The notes below the pieces were generated by a model that searched no databases, was not told the origin of the DNA, and saw nothing but the letters and a program-made list of their open reading frames with translations. From the NCBI GenBank assembly GCA_963807975.1, contig CAWEDV010000003.1, positions 124,001 to 188,000 on the forward strand: 64,000 nt of DNA, in the 5' to 3' direction. This document shows, one piece after another, positions 1-8,392 of the stretch. Within the stretch, counting starts at the first letter, position 1, and every line of letters begins with the position of its first letter. Source of the DNA: JAACFF01 sp963807975. GTDB taxonomy: Bacteria; Chloroflexota; Anaerolineae; Promineifilales; Promineifilaceae. A program made the translations under genes and the position numbers.

Positions 1-2
1 TG

Positions 3-1010
3 CACACACGAATCAAAGAGATCCCGGGCCCCATGCAGCCTTTATCATTAAAAATGGAACTGCAGGCCTCTCATCGCAGCGGCAATATCATCATGCGCAC
101 CAGCGATCTACAAGTCGGCTATCCGGGTAACATGCTCTTCGCGGCCGATAATATCGAACTGCACCGGCAGGAATGTGCGGCACTGATTGGCCCCAACGGC
201 ACCGGCAAGACGACATTCCTGCGCACCATTCTGGGGCAGCATCCTCCCTTGCTGGGGGAAGTTGATCTGGGTTCCAGCCTGAAAGTAGGTTATTTCGCCC
301 AGACCCATGAAGAATTAAATCCCGACAACACCGTCTTGGATGAATTTCTTGACCACCAGCCCCTGCCAGTCAGCGAGGCGCGCAATTTCTTAGCCCGTTT
401 TCTATTTCGAGGTGATGATGTTTACAATAAGGTCAGCACCCTCAGCGGAGGCGAACTAGGGCGCCTCGCTTTGGCCATCCTCGCTTTGGAGAAAGCGAAT
501 TTCCTGCTCTTAGACGAACCGACCAATCACCTGGATATCCCCGCTCAGGAAACGCTGCAGGTGGCCTTGGAAGCATTTAGCGGGACCATCCTTTTGGTCT
601 CCCACGATCGTTACCTTATTAACCGCATGGCGACCCAGATTTGGGATTTAAAAGACGGGCGTCTCCACGTTACCGGCGGCGGGTATCAAGAATACCTGGT
701 CCAGCGCCAGGCAGAGTCTATGAGCGCCCAGGAAATTGCCTCGGAGGCGGTTGTTTCTACCGATACAGCCCCTACCAACGGCCATAAACCAAGCAAGAAT
801 GAGCTGCGCCGGCAGGCGGAAAAGCTGCAGGAGATAGAAGAGCTTATTCACGAAGCGGAGACTCGCCTGGCAAGAATCAGCCAGGAATTGCAAGGAGCAT
901 CTGACCGGCAAGATGTCGCGGAAATCCGGCGTATCAGCCAGGCCTATGCCGATACTGAATTGGAATTGGCCGCCCTTCTGGAAGATTGGGAAGAGGCGCA
1001 CGACGAATAA
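3..1010 (+). CDS. ABC-F family ATPase, C-terminal part (5' end outside window)
   Basis: This is the second half of a tandem-ATPase ABC-F protein, a soluble family that acts on ribosomes (translation factors or antibiotic-resistance proteins). The reading frame is open from the first bases, so the gene starts upstream of the window. Visible in order are a Walker A (GPNGTGKTT, about nt 190-216), a signature motif LSGGE (about nt 450) and a Walker B with the ABC-F hallmark DEPTNHLD (about nt 517-540). A SHDR switch follows. The last 100 residues form a charged coiled coil, typical of the Uup/YdiF-type C-terminal extension. No membrane segment is present, so it is not a transporter. Which ABC-F subgroup it belongs to cannot be judged from half a protein. 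coaE follows 32 bp downstream on the same strand. Confidence 0.93.
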   Translation, partial: HTRIKEIPGPMQPLSLKMELQASHRSGNIIMRTSDLQVGYPGNMLFAADNIELHRQECAALIGPNGTGKTTFLRTILGQHPPLLGEVDLGSSLKVGYFAQTHEELNPDNTVLDEFLDHQPLPVSEARNFLARFLFRGDDVYNKVSTLSGGELGRLALAILALEKANFLLLDEPTNHLDIPAQETLQVALEAFSGTILLVSHDRYLINRMATQIWDLKDGRLHVTGGGYQEYLVQRQAESMSAQEIASEAVVSTDTAPTNGHKPSKNELRRQAEKLQEIEELIHEAETRLARISQELQGASDRQDVAEIRRISQAYADTELELAALLEDWEEAHDE

Positions 1011-1042
1011 CATTGTCTAAGCATGAGGATTATTAAGCCAGC

Positions 1043-1660
1043 ATGGAAAACCTGACGGTACCTAAAGGCAAATATATCATTGGCTTAACGGGCAATATCG
1101 CTACCGGGAAATCGGCCGTCATGAAGCTGGCCCAGGAACAGGGCGCACTGACCATCGATGCCGACAAAGTGGTACACCAGATTCTGGAGCAGGATACGGC
1201 CGTGCAGGCAGCCATTATCGACGCCTTTGGCCCCACAATCCAAGGAGCAGATGGACGCATCATACGCCCGGCGCTGGGCCAGATCGTTTTTGGCGACCCG
1301 CAGGCCTTGCGCCGGCTGGAAGCGATCATCCACCCCGCCGTACACCATCACGTTCTGGCCCTCATTGAGAACAGCTCAGCGCCCATTGTAATGATCGAAG
1401 CGATCAAACTCCTAGAAGGAAAATTGCGCGGTGTCTGCCAGTTGATCTGGGTCACAACCTGCTCCCGTGAACGCCAGTTGGAGCGCTTACGAGTTTGTCG
1501 TGGTCTGGACAAAGAAACGGCCGTATTGCGCATCAATGCCCAGGCTCCTCAAGAAGAAAAATTTGGCCAGGCGGATATCATCATCGATACCGAAGGGTTA
1601 ATGGATGAGACACGGCGTCAATTTGTACGCGCCTGGGTTCGCCTTCCGCAGGCAGATTAG
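1043..1660 (+). CDS. coaE: Dephospho-CoA kinase
   Basis: CoaE phosphorylates the 3'-hydroxyl of dephospho-CoA, the last step of coenzyme A synthesis, in the cytosol. The 205-residue length is normal for the family. The P-loop GLTGNIATGKS lies at residues 14-24, followed by a DAD segment and the HP motif (IIHPAVH) of the CoA-binding region. A late IDTEG segment matches the usual IxN(D/E)G end. The ATG at 1043 is the first start after the preceding gene; no strong ribosome site is visible. It lies between an ABC-F gene and a protease gene with short gaps, so cotranscription is possible. Confidence 0.95.
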   Translation: MENLTVPKGKYIIGLTGNIATGKSAVMKLAQEQGALTIDADKVVHQILEQDTAVQAAIIDAFGPTIQGADGRIIRPALGQIVFGDPQALRRLEAIIHPAVHHHVLALIENSSAPIVMIEAIKLLEGKLRGVCQLIWVTTCSRERQLERLRVCRGLDKETAVLRINAQAPQEEKFGQADIIIDTEGLMDETRRQFVRAWVRLPQAD

Positions 1661-1739
1661 GTACAGTTACAGATTAGAACATTTTAGCAATGGCCGTTGA
1701 CCAGTCACAAAAAAAGGCCATTGGGAGTATAGTTACGTT

Positions 1740-1985
1740 ATGGAAACCATAAAGAACTGGGTCAAGAAACATCCCAATCTGACCGCCTGGCTTGTCCTGG
1801 CCTTTGGCATGGTCGCCCTGCTTCTTTTCGAAGCACGCGATGTCGGTTTGGAGACAAGCCAATGGTTTTGGCTAGTTGTTGTAACCATCCTCGTCGCCGG
1901 TGCTGCGATCTGGATTATTAGTTGGGGTGACGATGACGATGCCGTCGCCCTCGAAGAAGACAATCAGGCCGAATCAACTCCATGA
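1740..1985 (+). CDS. Small two-helix membrane protein, function unknown
   Basis: An 81-residue protein that I do not recognise. It has a basic N-terminus, then two hydrophobic segments at about residues 15-30 and 42-60, and an acidic tail rich in Asp and Glu (GDDDD, then EEDNQAE). Its stop overlaps the start of the site-2 protease gene as ATGA (1982-1985), so the two are probably translated together. It may help or be handled by that protease, but this rests on position only. Its small size makes function prediction unsafe. Confidence 0.7.
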   Translation: METIKNWVKKHPNLTAWLVLAFGMVALLLFEARDVGLETSQWFWLVVVTILVAGAAIWIISWGDDDDAVALEEDNQAESTP

Positions 1986-3100
1986 CCTCCGATCCTCCTG
2001 CAACACAGGTTCCTTTGGAAGCTGTGCAGGAACTACGCAGCGATATCACTGAGTTTTTTCAGGTATCTGATACTACCCTGGATGATCCCGAACCGGGGCA
2101 CGTTCGTTTTCGCGGCCAGTTCCTGCAAGATCCCGCCCAATGCTTCGACGAATTACGCGAGCGTTTTGAACGCCATGGCTTCACGCCCATGATCAAGGAG
2201 CAGAATAATCGTGCCGTCTTGATCGCCTTTCCGGCGATATTCAAACCGCGTGAATCAAAACCAACGATCAACATCCTACTTCTCTTAGCCACCATCCTTT
2301 CCACTTTATTCGTCGGCGCCAGTTACACGGCAAATACGACCGAAGAAATGTTTATGCTGTGGCGCGGCTGGCCTTTTAGTCTAAGCCTCATGTTAATCCT
2401 TGGCGCCCATGAATTAGGCCATTATTTCGCCGCCAAGTATCATAAAGTGCCCGTCTCACTGCCCTATTTCATCCCCCTACCCATGCCAGGTTCTATTGGA
2501 ACCCTGGGCGCCTTCATTCAGCTGAAATCACCGGTGAAGAACAAACGGGCCTTATTAGATGTAGGGGCCGCTGGACCTTGGGCGGGCATAATCTTTGCTA
2601 TTCCCATCTTATTCTTGGGATTGGCCACATCAGAGGTCCTGCCTCTCCCAGAAAGTATGCCCTACATGGCTGAAGGCAATTCACTTCTCTATGCTCTGAT
2701 GAAGATCATTATCTTCGGCCGTTTTCTTCCTGCTGATGGCCTCGATGTTCATTTAAATCAAGTCGCCTGGGCCGGCTGGGTTGGTTTATTGGTTACCAGC
2801 CTCAATCTGATCCCCGTAGGCCAACTCGATGGCGGGCATGTCGCCTATGTCTTATTTGGCAAGTGGGCTAGGTATCTCTTCTGGCCCGTGATCATCATCT
2901 TGGGCGGTCTGGTCCTATTAACCGGAACGTTGACCTGGATCCTCTGGATCGCGCTGCTGCTGCTCTTTGGTCGCCGCTACGCTGTCCCCTTGGATGATGT
3001 GACCGAACTGGATCCACGCCGGCGCGTGTTTGCCGTGTTGACCCTCCTGCTTTTCTTTTTGGTCTTCATCCCCTTACCGCTGCAGATCGTGACCCCCTGA
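1982..3100 (+). CDS. Site-2 protease (M50 family) intramembrane zinc metalloprotease
   Basis: This is an intramembrane zinc protease of the M50/S2P family, which cleaves membrane-bound substrates such as anti-sigma factors. The zinc motif HELGH is at residues 143-147, in a hydrophobic helix. The third ligand motif NLIPVGQLDGG is at 275-285 with the ligand Asp at 283. A soluble domain of about 90 residues precedes the first membrane helix, resembling the plant EGY/cyanobacterial layout. There is no PDZ domain, unlike RseP. The start codon is the ATG of an ATGA overlap with the small membrane gene upstream. The substrate is not apparent from the neighbours. Confidence 0.9.
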   Translation: MTSDPPATQVPLEAVQELRSDITEFFQVSDTTLDDPEPGHVRFRGQFLQDPAQCFDELRERFERHGFTPMIKEQNNRAVLIAFPAIFKPRESKPTINILLLLATILSTLFVGASYTANTTEEMFMLWRGWPFSLSLMLILGAHELGHYFAAKYHKVPVSLPYFIPLPMPGSIGTLGAFIQLKSPVKNKRALLDVGAAGPWAGIIFAIPILFLGLATSEVLPLPESMPYMAEGNSLLYALMKIIIFGRFLPADGLDVHLNQVAWAGWVGLLVTSLNLIPVGQLDGGHVAYVLFGKWARYLFWPVIIILGGLVLLTGTLTWILWIALLLLFGRRYAVPLDDVTELDPRRRVFAVLTLLLFFLVFIPLPLQIVTP

Positions 3101-3104
3101 TGTT

Positions 3105-3170
3105 CAAAGATGCCAACTTTTTAAACTCATGTTTTCCCTGCCGCAGGAGGTAAAGTTGACATCTTTTTGT
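3105..3170 (+). terminator. Stem-loop terminator after the site-2 protease gene
   Basis: The arms 3106-3120 and 3152-3166 pair over 15 bases with one mismatch around a 31-nt loop that itself contains a small CCTG/CAGG hairpin. The second arm runs into a T tract (TTTTTGT). It begins five bases after the protease stop codon and precedes the tRNA promoter. Confidence 0.6.
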
Positions 3171-3206
3171 CAAACCAATTTTCCGCTTAAGATTGTCCCT
3201 TAGAAT

Positions 3207-3235
3207 TTGGCAGTACTAAGCGAGTTGGCTATAAT
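3207..3235 (+). promoter_or_regulatory. Sigma-70-type promoter of the tRNA gene
   Basis: A -35 box TTGGCA (3207-3212) and a perfect -10 box TATAAT (3230-3235) are separated by 17 bp. The tRNA begins 13 nt after the -10 box, which leaves room for a short 5' leader. Confidence 0.75.
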
Positions 3236-3247
3236 TTGCTTCGCTTT

Positions 3248-3321
3248 GGCGCCATAGCTCAGTTGGTCAGAGCGGGGGACTCATAAGCCCTAGGTCGTTG
3301 GTTCAAATCCAACTGGCGCCA
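3248..3321 (+). tRNA. tRNA with CAU anticodon (elongator Met, or Ile2)
   Basis: A full cloverleaf of 74 nt. The acceptor stem GGCGCCA pairs with TGGCGCC. The D arm GCTC/GAGC is at 3257-3273, the anticodon loop CTCATAA is at 3280-3286 with CAT at 3282-3284, and a normal T arm with TTCAAAT follows. The terminal CCA is not encoded (the genome reads ACAG). The D loop and acceptor argue against initiator Met. Elongator Met and lysidine-modified Ile2 share this anticodon and I cannot separate them with certainty. The anticodon stem has an A-G mismatch at its loop end (3279 and 3287). Confidence 0.92.
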
Positions 3322-3380
3322 CAGAATCAATCGGACTTGTTCTGTACAAATGCAGTCAAAAAAAAGCAGATTGTGAGAGG

Positions 3381-3417
3381 AACCGTTCCCAGGTCGCCAA
3401 GACCGGAACGGTTTTTT
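3381..3417 (+). terminator. Rho-independent terminator after the tRNA
   Basis: The inverted repeat AACCGTTCC (3381-3389) and GGAACGGTT (3405-3413) has an inner GGTC/GACC stem and runs directly into six T residues. It closes the single-gene tRNA unit. Confidence 0.85.
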
Positions 3418-3491
3418 GTTTCCCTTTGCTGCCAGATCCGGCGAAAATGCCGGACCTGGCAGCCAGAATTCTTTAAAGTAAAGGATAGATC

Positions 3492-3869
3492 ATGTACACA
3501 GTTGCGGTAAAGAGAGATTTTGTAGCCCAACACTTCCTCATCGGTGGTGATTGGGGAGCCGAAAATGAGAAACATTCGCACCATTATGTGGTCGAGCTGA
3601 GCCTTGAGGGGGCGGAATTAGACCAACATGGCTACCTGGTCGACATCGTCGATATCGAGCAGCAGTTGGATGCCATTGTGGCCCATTATCGTGATCGAAC
3701 CTTGAACGACCTGCTTCAATTTGCGGGGCTAAACCCCAGTATCGAGCATTTCTCGCGCATTATTTGCCAGGCCCTGGATGAGCGCATCACAGCCACTAAC
3801 CTGAGCGCTTTGACTGTTGTCCTCTGGGAGAATGACATCGCCTGGGCCAGCTTCCGGCTCAGCCGCTAA
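3492..3869 (+). CDS. 6-pyruvoyl-tetrahydropterin synthase / QueD-like protein
   Basis: A 125-residue protein of the tunnel-fold 6-pyruvoyl/6-carboxy-tetrahydropterin synthase family. Members convert dihydroneopterin triphosphate, for biopterin or queuosine/7-deazaguanine pathways. The three zinc-binding histidines are visible: H14 in AQHF, then H28 and H30 in HSHHY. The NPSIEHF segment (81-87) corresponds to the family's PTxE motif. The catalytic cysteine that normally stands just before the HxH pair is absent (the stretch reads WGAENEKHSH), so the standard reaction is doubtful. It is first in a (+) set with a glycosyltransferase and a methyltransferase, and no queuosine genes are nearby. It may be a divergent enzyme recruited to another pathway. 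Confidence 0.8.
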   Translation: MYTVAVKRDFVAQHFLIGGDWGAENEKHSHHYVVELSLEGAELDQHGYLVDIVDIEQQLDAIVAHYRDRTLNDLLQFAGLNPSIEHFSRIICQALDERITATNLSALTVVLWENDIAWASFRLSR

Positions 3870-3908
3870 ACTTGGGCATCAGGGTCCTGCCGGACAAAGC
3901 TAATTAGC

Positions 3909-4997
3909 ATGCGCGTAGGCTTGATCATCTACGGGGATCTGGACACCATTTCTGGCGGCTATCTCTACGACCGGCAGTTGGTGCGCTATCTGCAGGAACA
4001 GGGGGATGACGTAAAGATCATCTCTCTGCCCTGGACGGGTTACGGGAAGCATCTCCTGCACAATTTTGATTCTGCCTTGCAGCGCAAACTGGGAGATTCA
4101 TCTTTCGATATCCTCTTGCAGGATGAGCTCAACCATCCTTCCCTCTTCTGGCTGAATCGGGACCTGAAACGGCGCCAAACCTTACCCCTGGTGAGCATCG
4201 TGCACCATTTACGCAGCAGCGAACACCATTCCCGATCCATGACCGTTCTCTACCGCCAGATAGAAAAACGGTACCTCCGTTCCGTAGATGGTTTCATTTT
4301 CAACAGTGAAACCACCTGCTCAGTTGTTAATGCTCTGCTGAGGGAAGAGAAACCTCACATCGTCGCCTATCCGGCAGTTGATCACATCCACCCCACAACG
4401 GATCGCGCCGCGGTCATTAAACGGGCCTTGACCCCTGGTCCTTTACGATTGATTTTCGTGGGCAATATTATCCCGCGCAAAGGATGCGCGCTGCTGCTGA
4501 AGTCGCTGACCAACCTGCCCAAAGGAAGCTGGCAGTTGAAAATGGTGGGCGATATGACAGTCGATCCCCAATATGTACGCCAGATGGAATTCCAGGTCGA
4601 TACGTCTGGCATAGCTCCTTATATCCAATGGCACGGCCGTGTTTCCGATTCCGACCTTGTCAGCCTGCTTAGCGTCAGTCATGTGCTCGTCGTCCCTTCC
4701 ACATACGAGGGCTTTGGAATCGTCTATTTGGAAGGCATGCGCCATGCTTTACCTGCCATTGCCGGCAGCGACGGAGCCGCGTACGAGATCATCAGCGACG
4801 GCGTTAACGGCTACCTGGTTCCCACAGATGATTACATGGAACTCGCCCGGCGCCTGCAGTTACTTATCGATAATCGCCAGCTCTTGGCCCAGCAAAGTCT
4901 TGCCGCCCTTGACCGGGCACAGCAGCAGCCAACCTGGGCTGAGACCATGGCCCGTGTGCGCCAATTTCTGATATCACTGATTTCTGGAGCATTATAA
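3909..4997 (+). CDS. Group 1 (GT4-type) glycosyltransferase
   Basis: A 362-residue retaining glycosyltransferase with the GT-B fold, expected to move a sugar from a nucleotide sugar to a lipid, glycan or small acceptor at the cytosolic face. The N-terminal half begins MRVGLIIYGD and contains a GGYLYDRQ segment typical of GT4 enzymes. The C-terminal half shows FVGNIIPRKG (about residue 182) and the EGFGIVYLE donor-site motif (about 267-275), the E-x7-E signature. The acceptor is unknown. The next gene, a methyltransferase, starts on the base after this stop codon, so the two are coupled. Five neighbouring genes suggest a lipid or glycolipid product. Confidence 0.88.
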   Translation: MRVGLIIYGDLDTISGGYLYDRQLVRYLQEQGDDVKIISLPWTGYGKHLLHNFDSALQRKLGDSSFDILLQDELNHPSLFWLNRDLKRRQTLPLVSIVHHLRSSEHHSRSMTVLYRQIEKRYLRSVDGFIFNSETTCSVVNALLREEKPHIVAYPAVDHIHPTTDRAAVIKRALTPGPLRLIFVGNIIPRKGCALLLKSLTNLPKGSWQLKMVGDMTVDPQYVRQMEFQVDTSGIAPYIQWHGRVSDSDLVSLLSVSHVLVVPSTYEGFGIVYLEGMRHALPAIAGSDGAAYEIISDGVNGYLVPTDDYMELARRLQLLIDNRQLLAQQSLAALDRAQQQPTWAETMARVRQFLISLISGAL

Positions 4998-5864
4998 ATG
5001 GCCCGATTAACCCCTGCCGACTTCTCCTTCACTCGCTATTTAGCCGCCAAAAAGAGCGTAGACGATCGCGCGCTCAATGAACACATCTGGCGGAGGTTGG
5101 CGAATTCACTGCCTTCATCACCTCTACACGTTCTGGAAATCGGCGCCGGGATCGGCACTATGGTCGAACGTGTTATGCAACGCCACTTGTTTGCAGCGCA
5201 AGCAAACTACACCGCTATCGACTCCCAACCGGCCAATATCGATGAGGCCCAGCGCAGACTGTACGCACTTCCAGAAAAAGTTGAATTGCGGCTTGAGGCA
5301 ATCGATCTTTTTGATTTCGTCGCCCGGGAACAGGCGCGGCGAACCTGGGATTTGCTCATCGCCCATGCTTTTCTCGATCTAGTAGACCTACCCAATACGC
5401 TCCCTCTGCTTTTCTCCTTATTGAAGCCCGGTGGATTGCTATATGCCACTCTGAACTTCGATGGCGACACTATCCTTGAACCAGTCATCGATCCCGAAAT
5501 CGATGCCCAGATCATCTCCCTTTATCATCGCACCATGGATGAACGGATCGTCGACGGCTGTCCTTCTGGAGACAGCCACACCGGACGCCACCTCTTTCGC
5601 CAGATGCAGGCTGCAGGTGGCGAGATATTGGCGGCAGGCAGTTCCGATTGGGTCGTTTATGGCGGGAAGGATGGCTACCCGGGTGACGAAGCTTACTTCT
5701 TGCACTTCATCATGCACACCATGCAGCGGGCCTTGCAGGGACATCCGGAGCTGGACCGCTCCTTGTTTGCGGCCTGGATCGCCCAACGCCACGCTCAGGT
5801 TGACGCGGGAACCCTGGTTTATATCGCCCACCAGTTAGACTTTCTAGTCCGTCTGCCAGCATAG
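4998..5864 (+). CDS. Class I SAM-dependent methyltransferase
   Basis: A 288-residue cytosolic methyltransferase. Motif I for S-adenosylmethionine binding is VLEIGAGIGTM (about residues 45-55). It is followed by the acidic residue of motif II in YTAIDSQPANI (about 73-83) and a TWDLLIAHAFLDLVD segment at motif IV (about 117-131). The substrate cannot be told. It abuts the glycosyltransferase gene (TAA then ATG without a gap), so it probably methylates the same pathway product. It converges on the flippase-like gene 13 bp downstream, with no clear terminator between. Confidence 0.86.
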   Translation: MARLTPADFSFTRYLAAKKSVDDRALNEHIWRRLANSLPSSPLHVLEIGAGIGTMVERVMQRHLFAAQANYTAIDSQPANIDEAQRRLYALPEKVELRLEAIDLFDFVAREQARRTWDLLIAHAFLDLVDLPNTLPLLFSLLKPGGLLYATLNFDGDTILEPVIDPEIDAQIISLYHRTMDERIVDGCPSGDSHTGRHLFRQMQAAGGEILAAGSSDWVVYGGKDGYPGDEAYFLHFIMHTMQRALQGHPELDRSLFAAWIAQRHAQVDAGTLVYIAHQLDFLVRLPA

Positions 5865-5877
5865 CGCTGCAGCTAGC

Positions 5878-6936
5878 TTAAGGTTCCAGCCTAGACGCCG
5901 GTTCAACCGGCTTATCATCAACGTGTCGGCCTGTGCGCCCTTTCGATACCTTTTTGCTACCCCACCACAAACCGGCGGCGCCCAATAAGATATCTCGCCC
6001 GCGGGTCAGCAAACTAACAGTGATACCGATGGCCGGATTCAAACCCATAGCGCCAAAAGCAAAGACCTGGCTGGCCTCCAACGCCCCAATACTACCCGGC
6101 AGCAGCAATAGAGTGGCGATGCGCGCTGCAGTCAGAGCGGTGACCAACTGCACCAGCGACAACGAAAGCCCCAAGAAGGAAACCATCAACCAAAACTCAG
6201 CGATCATTAATACCCAGCCGGCTACAGAAACAAGAAGGGCCAGGGCCACCGTGGCTGGCGCCCGCCGGCAAAAACGGGCGGTTTCGATTTCGCTGCTAAG
6301 CACCGCCTGCTGCGCCCGTTGCAAACGCGCCTGCCATTCTGGTTTGCGCTGCCAAAGCGGGAGAACACCTGCCCGCGCCATCAACCAGGAAAGCGGGGCA
6401 TGGTTGGTCCAAACAGCCAGTAAATAGCCACCGGGCAAGAAAAGCAGCAGCGCGGCAAAGAGGATCACTTCCGATCCCACGGTATCGCCCAACGATCGTT
6501 GGCGGATAATAATAATCGCTCCACTGAGCAAAAAGGTGAAATTTACCAACAATTCCAGCGTCTTGTCTAAAGACATGGCGGCAATGGCTGTCGCTCTGGG
6601 CACTTGATGTTCTTTTTCTACCAGGTAAACCTGCAGCGGTTCACCGCCAAAATGGGGACCGGGCGTGAAATAGCTTACGCCAAAGGTGGCCATCCGGTAA
6701 CCAAAAAGCGCGAAAAAGGGGATGTGTTGGCCATGACCATGCAGGATGATCCACCAACGGCCGTTTAGCAGAAGTAAGATCAACCCGTTTAAGCCAATCA
6801 GCAGCATAATCTGTGACCAGCGTAGCTTCTGCAGCGCCGCCCAGGTATCGACCAGAGGCACGGCACGCAGCACCCAGATCAGCAAAGCGACAGCCAGCAA
6901 CCAGGGTAAGAACTTTAATATGCGCTTCTTCGTCAT
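5878..6936 (-). CDS. Lysylphosphatidylglycerol synthase-type flippase domain membrane protein
   Basis: A 352-residue integral membrane protein of the UPF0104/LPG-synthase transmembrane family, with about eight hydrophobic segments. The family includes the flippase half of MprF and stand-alone proteins thought to move lipids. Recognisable points are the GYRMATFGVSYFTPG segment and the PGSIGALEASQVFAFGAMG region near the C-terminus, both typical of the family. There is no aminoacyl-transferase domain, so it is not a full MprF. It lies 6 bp after a phospholipid-synthesis gene on the same strand, and both fit lipid assembly and translocation. Confidence 0.85.
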   Translation of the reverse strand: MTKKRILKFLPWLLAVALLIWVLRAVPLVDTWAALQKLRWSQIMLLIGLNGLILLLLNGRWWIILHGHGQHIPFFALFGYRMATFGVSYFTPGPHFGGEPLQVYLVEKEHQVPRATAIAAMSLDKTLELLVNFTFLLSGAIIIIRQRSLGDTVGSEVILFAALLLFLPGGYLLAVWTNHAPLSWLMARAGVLPLWQRKPEWQARLQRAQQAVLSSEIETARFCRRAPATVALALLVSVAGWVLMIAEFWLMVSFLGLSLSLVQLVTALTAARIATLLLLPGSIGALEASQVFAFGAMGLNPAIGITVSLLTRGRDILLGAAGLWWGSKKVSKGRTGRHVDDKPVEPASRLEP

Positions 6937-6942
6937 GTGCGC

Positions 6943-8109
6943 TTAGTCATCAATCTCGTCCACAAGTTGGCTGCCACTGCGCCGGTTGACCCAGGCCTCC
7001 TCCGGCTGCCACAAGGAAAAATAGCCCGATCCCAAGAGTGCGATCCACAACGCAGCAATCAAAGCCAGGCCATTCTCCCACAGGAGTCCCCGCGTAGCGA
7101 TATCAAAACCAATCGGAAAGAGCAGCAAAATAACTCCCAGCCGTCCCACAAAACCAAGAAGAACAAAGAGCGTGCCCAACACAGCCAGGGCAACCAGCAT
7201 TCCAGCCGCAGCGCCCGCCTGGGGAAAATGCCAGGAGGTCAGCAGATCTAGCCATGCCTGAGGCAGGTACCAGGGGGCTGCTTGCTGCATGATCGTGAAC
7301 ATAGCCAACAAAACCAGTAATCGCCAAAGGGGTGGAAGCCATAGAGCCATAATCACATAAAGACGGCGCTGTAGTTGACGATAAAGCTCGTTTTTGAGAT
7401 TCAAACGGCCGCTGGCGAACAACCAATCCCGGCAGAAGCCCAACAGGATAGGCACAGCCATGACCAAACCAGATAGCGTGGCCATCTGCACTGGTAGGAT
7501 CGGCCACAGGACGACGGTCATCATGCCCATTAACATCCCAGCCATAATCCTACGGTGGACGCTGGGCGGGATATCACAAACAGGTCGCCCGGACCGTTGC
7601 CGCCACCATAAACCAAAAACAAACAGATAGCGGGCCAGGGCCACGCTCAAAAACCAGATCGGCAGTTGGCCAAAACCAATGGCCAGCAGACTGACGATGA
7701 CCACACCCAGACCGTCAAATTCCATGTCCAACCGCTGGCCCAATTTCGTCACATGGTTCGTTTTGCGAGCCGCATAGCCATCCAACCAATCGGCGATACT
7801 GGCTGCCGTATATAGCAAGGCTATGATCCAGGCCAAAGGCATTGCCGGCTTTGATGAAAAGAGAAAACCGGCCAACAAACCAATGATTAAGGCACGCAGC
7901 AGCGACAAATGATTGCCCCAGCCCAGAGTGGGCAGCAACGTCGTTTCACCAGTCCTGAAATTCAAGGGCAAGGCGCGCCACAGTATCCACAGGCCATAAG
8001 CCAGGGACAAACCTGATAAAACCAACCAGCGCAGAGCAGTGGGCCATACAGGCAGCAGTAGGCGGTAACTCGCCAACCAAATGATCAACCAGGCCAGGGC
8101 AAGAATCAA
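6943..8109 (-). CDS. CDP-alcohol phosphatidyltransferase family membrane enzyme
   Basis: A 388-residue membrane enzyme expected to join a CDP-activated lipid or alcohol to an acceptor alcohol. The complete family signature is present: D107, D110-G111, A114-R115, G124, D128 and D132 (segment ADWLDGYAARK, then GQRLDMEFD). Hydrophobic helices lie on both sides. It is about twice the length of a minimal PgsA, with an extra C-terminal membrane region of unknown role. The start is a TTG preceded by GGAG at a short distance; no ATG fits. The flippase-like gene follows at 6 bp. The acceptor is unknown; phosphatidylinositol- or phosphatidylglycerol-type products are possible. Confidence 0.85.
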   Translation of the reverse strand: MILALAWLIIWLASYRLLLPVWPTALRWLVLSGLSLAYGLWILWRALPLNFRTGETTLLPTLGWGNHLSLLRALIIGLLAGFLFSSKPAMPLAWIIALLYTAASIADWLDGYAARKTNHVTKLGQRLDMEFDGLGVVIVSLLAIGFGQLPIWFLSVALARYLFVFGLWWRQRSGRPVCDIPPSVHRRIMAGMLMGMMTVVLWPILPVQMATLSGLVMAVPILLGFCRDWLFASGRLNLKNELYRQLQRRLYVIMALWLPPLWRLLVLLAMFTIMQQAAPWYLPQAWLDLLTSWHFPQAGAAAGMLVALAVLGTLFVLLGFVGRLGVILLLFPIGFDIATRGLLWENGLALIAALWIALLGSGYFSLWQPEEAWVNRRSGSQLVDEIDD

Positions 8110-8392
8110 CCAACTCCGCCGCAGCTTACTAGTGTGTGAATGTGAACCCGTTGTTTGCCAGATTTTCGTGAAGTCCTAGATTACAAGATAGGTTTTTATG
8201 ATAAAACGACAGCCATCAACGAGCAACCCGGTGAACCAGATGTATGCGCACACACTCATGTTCTCCCTGTAGGCGCGAATTATTGTAGTCGCCTACCGAG
8301 GCAAACCGCAGTCAATGCCCTTTCTCCAACCTAAGGCTATAATTCCTTAAGCTGACCATTCATCGAACCTTTGTCACAGTCAGGAGGGAGAA

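Noticed and set aside
3156..3161. TTGACA as -35 box of the tRNA promoter
   Set aside because: It lies in a terminator arm and has no -10 box at the right distance; TTGGCA at 3207 fits with TATAAT.
3298..3584. Open frames over the tRNA end and its terminator
   Set aside because: They cover a tRNA and a hairpin, and lack any protein-like features.
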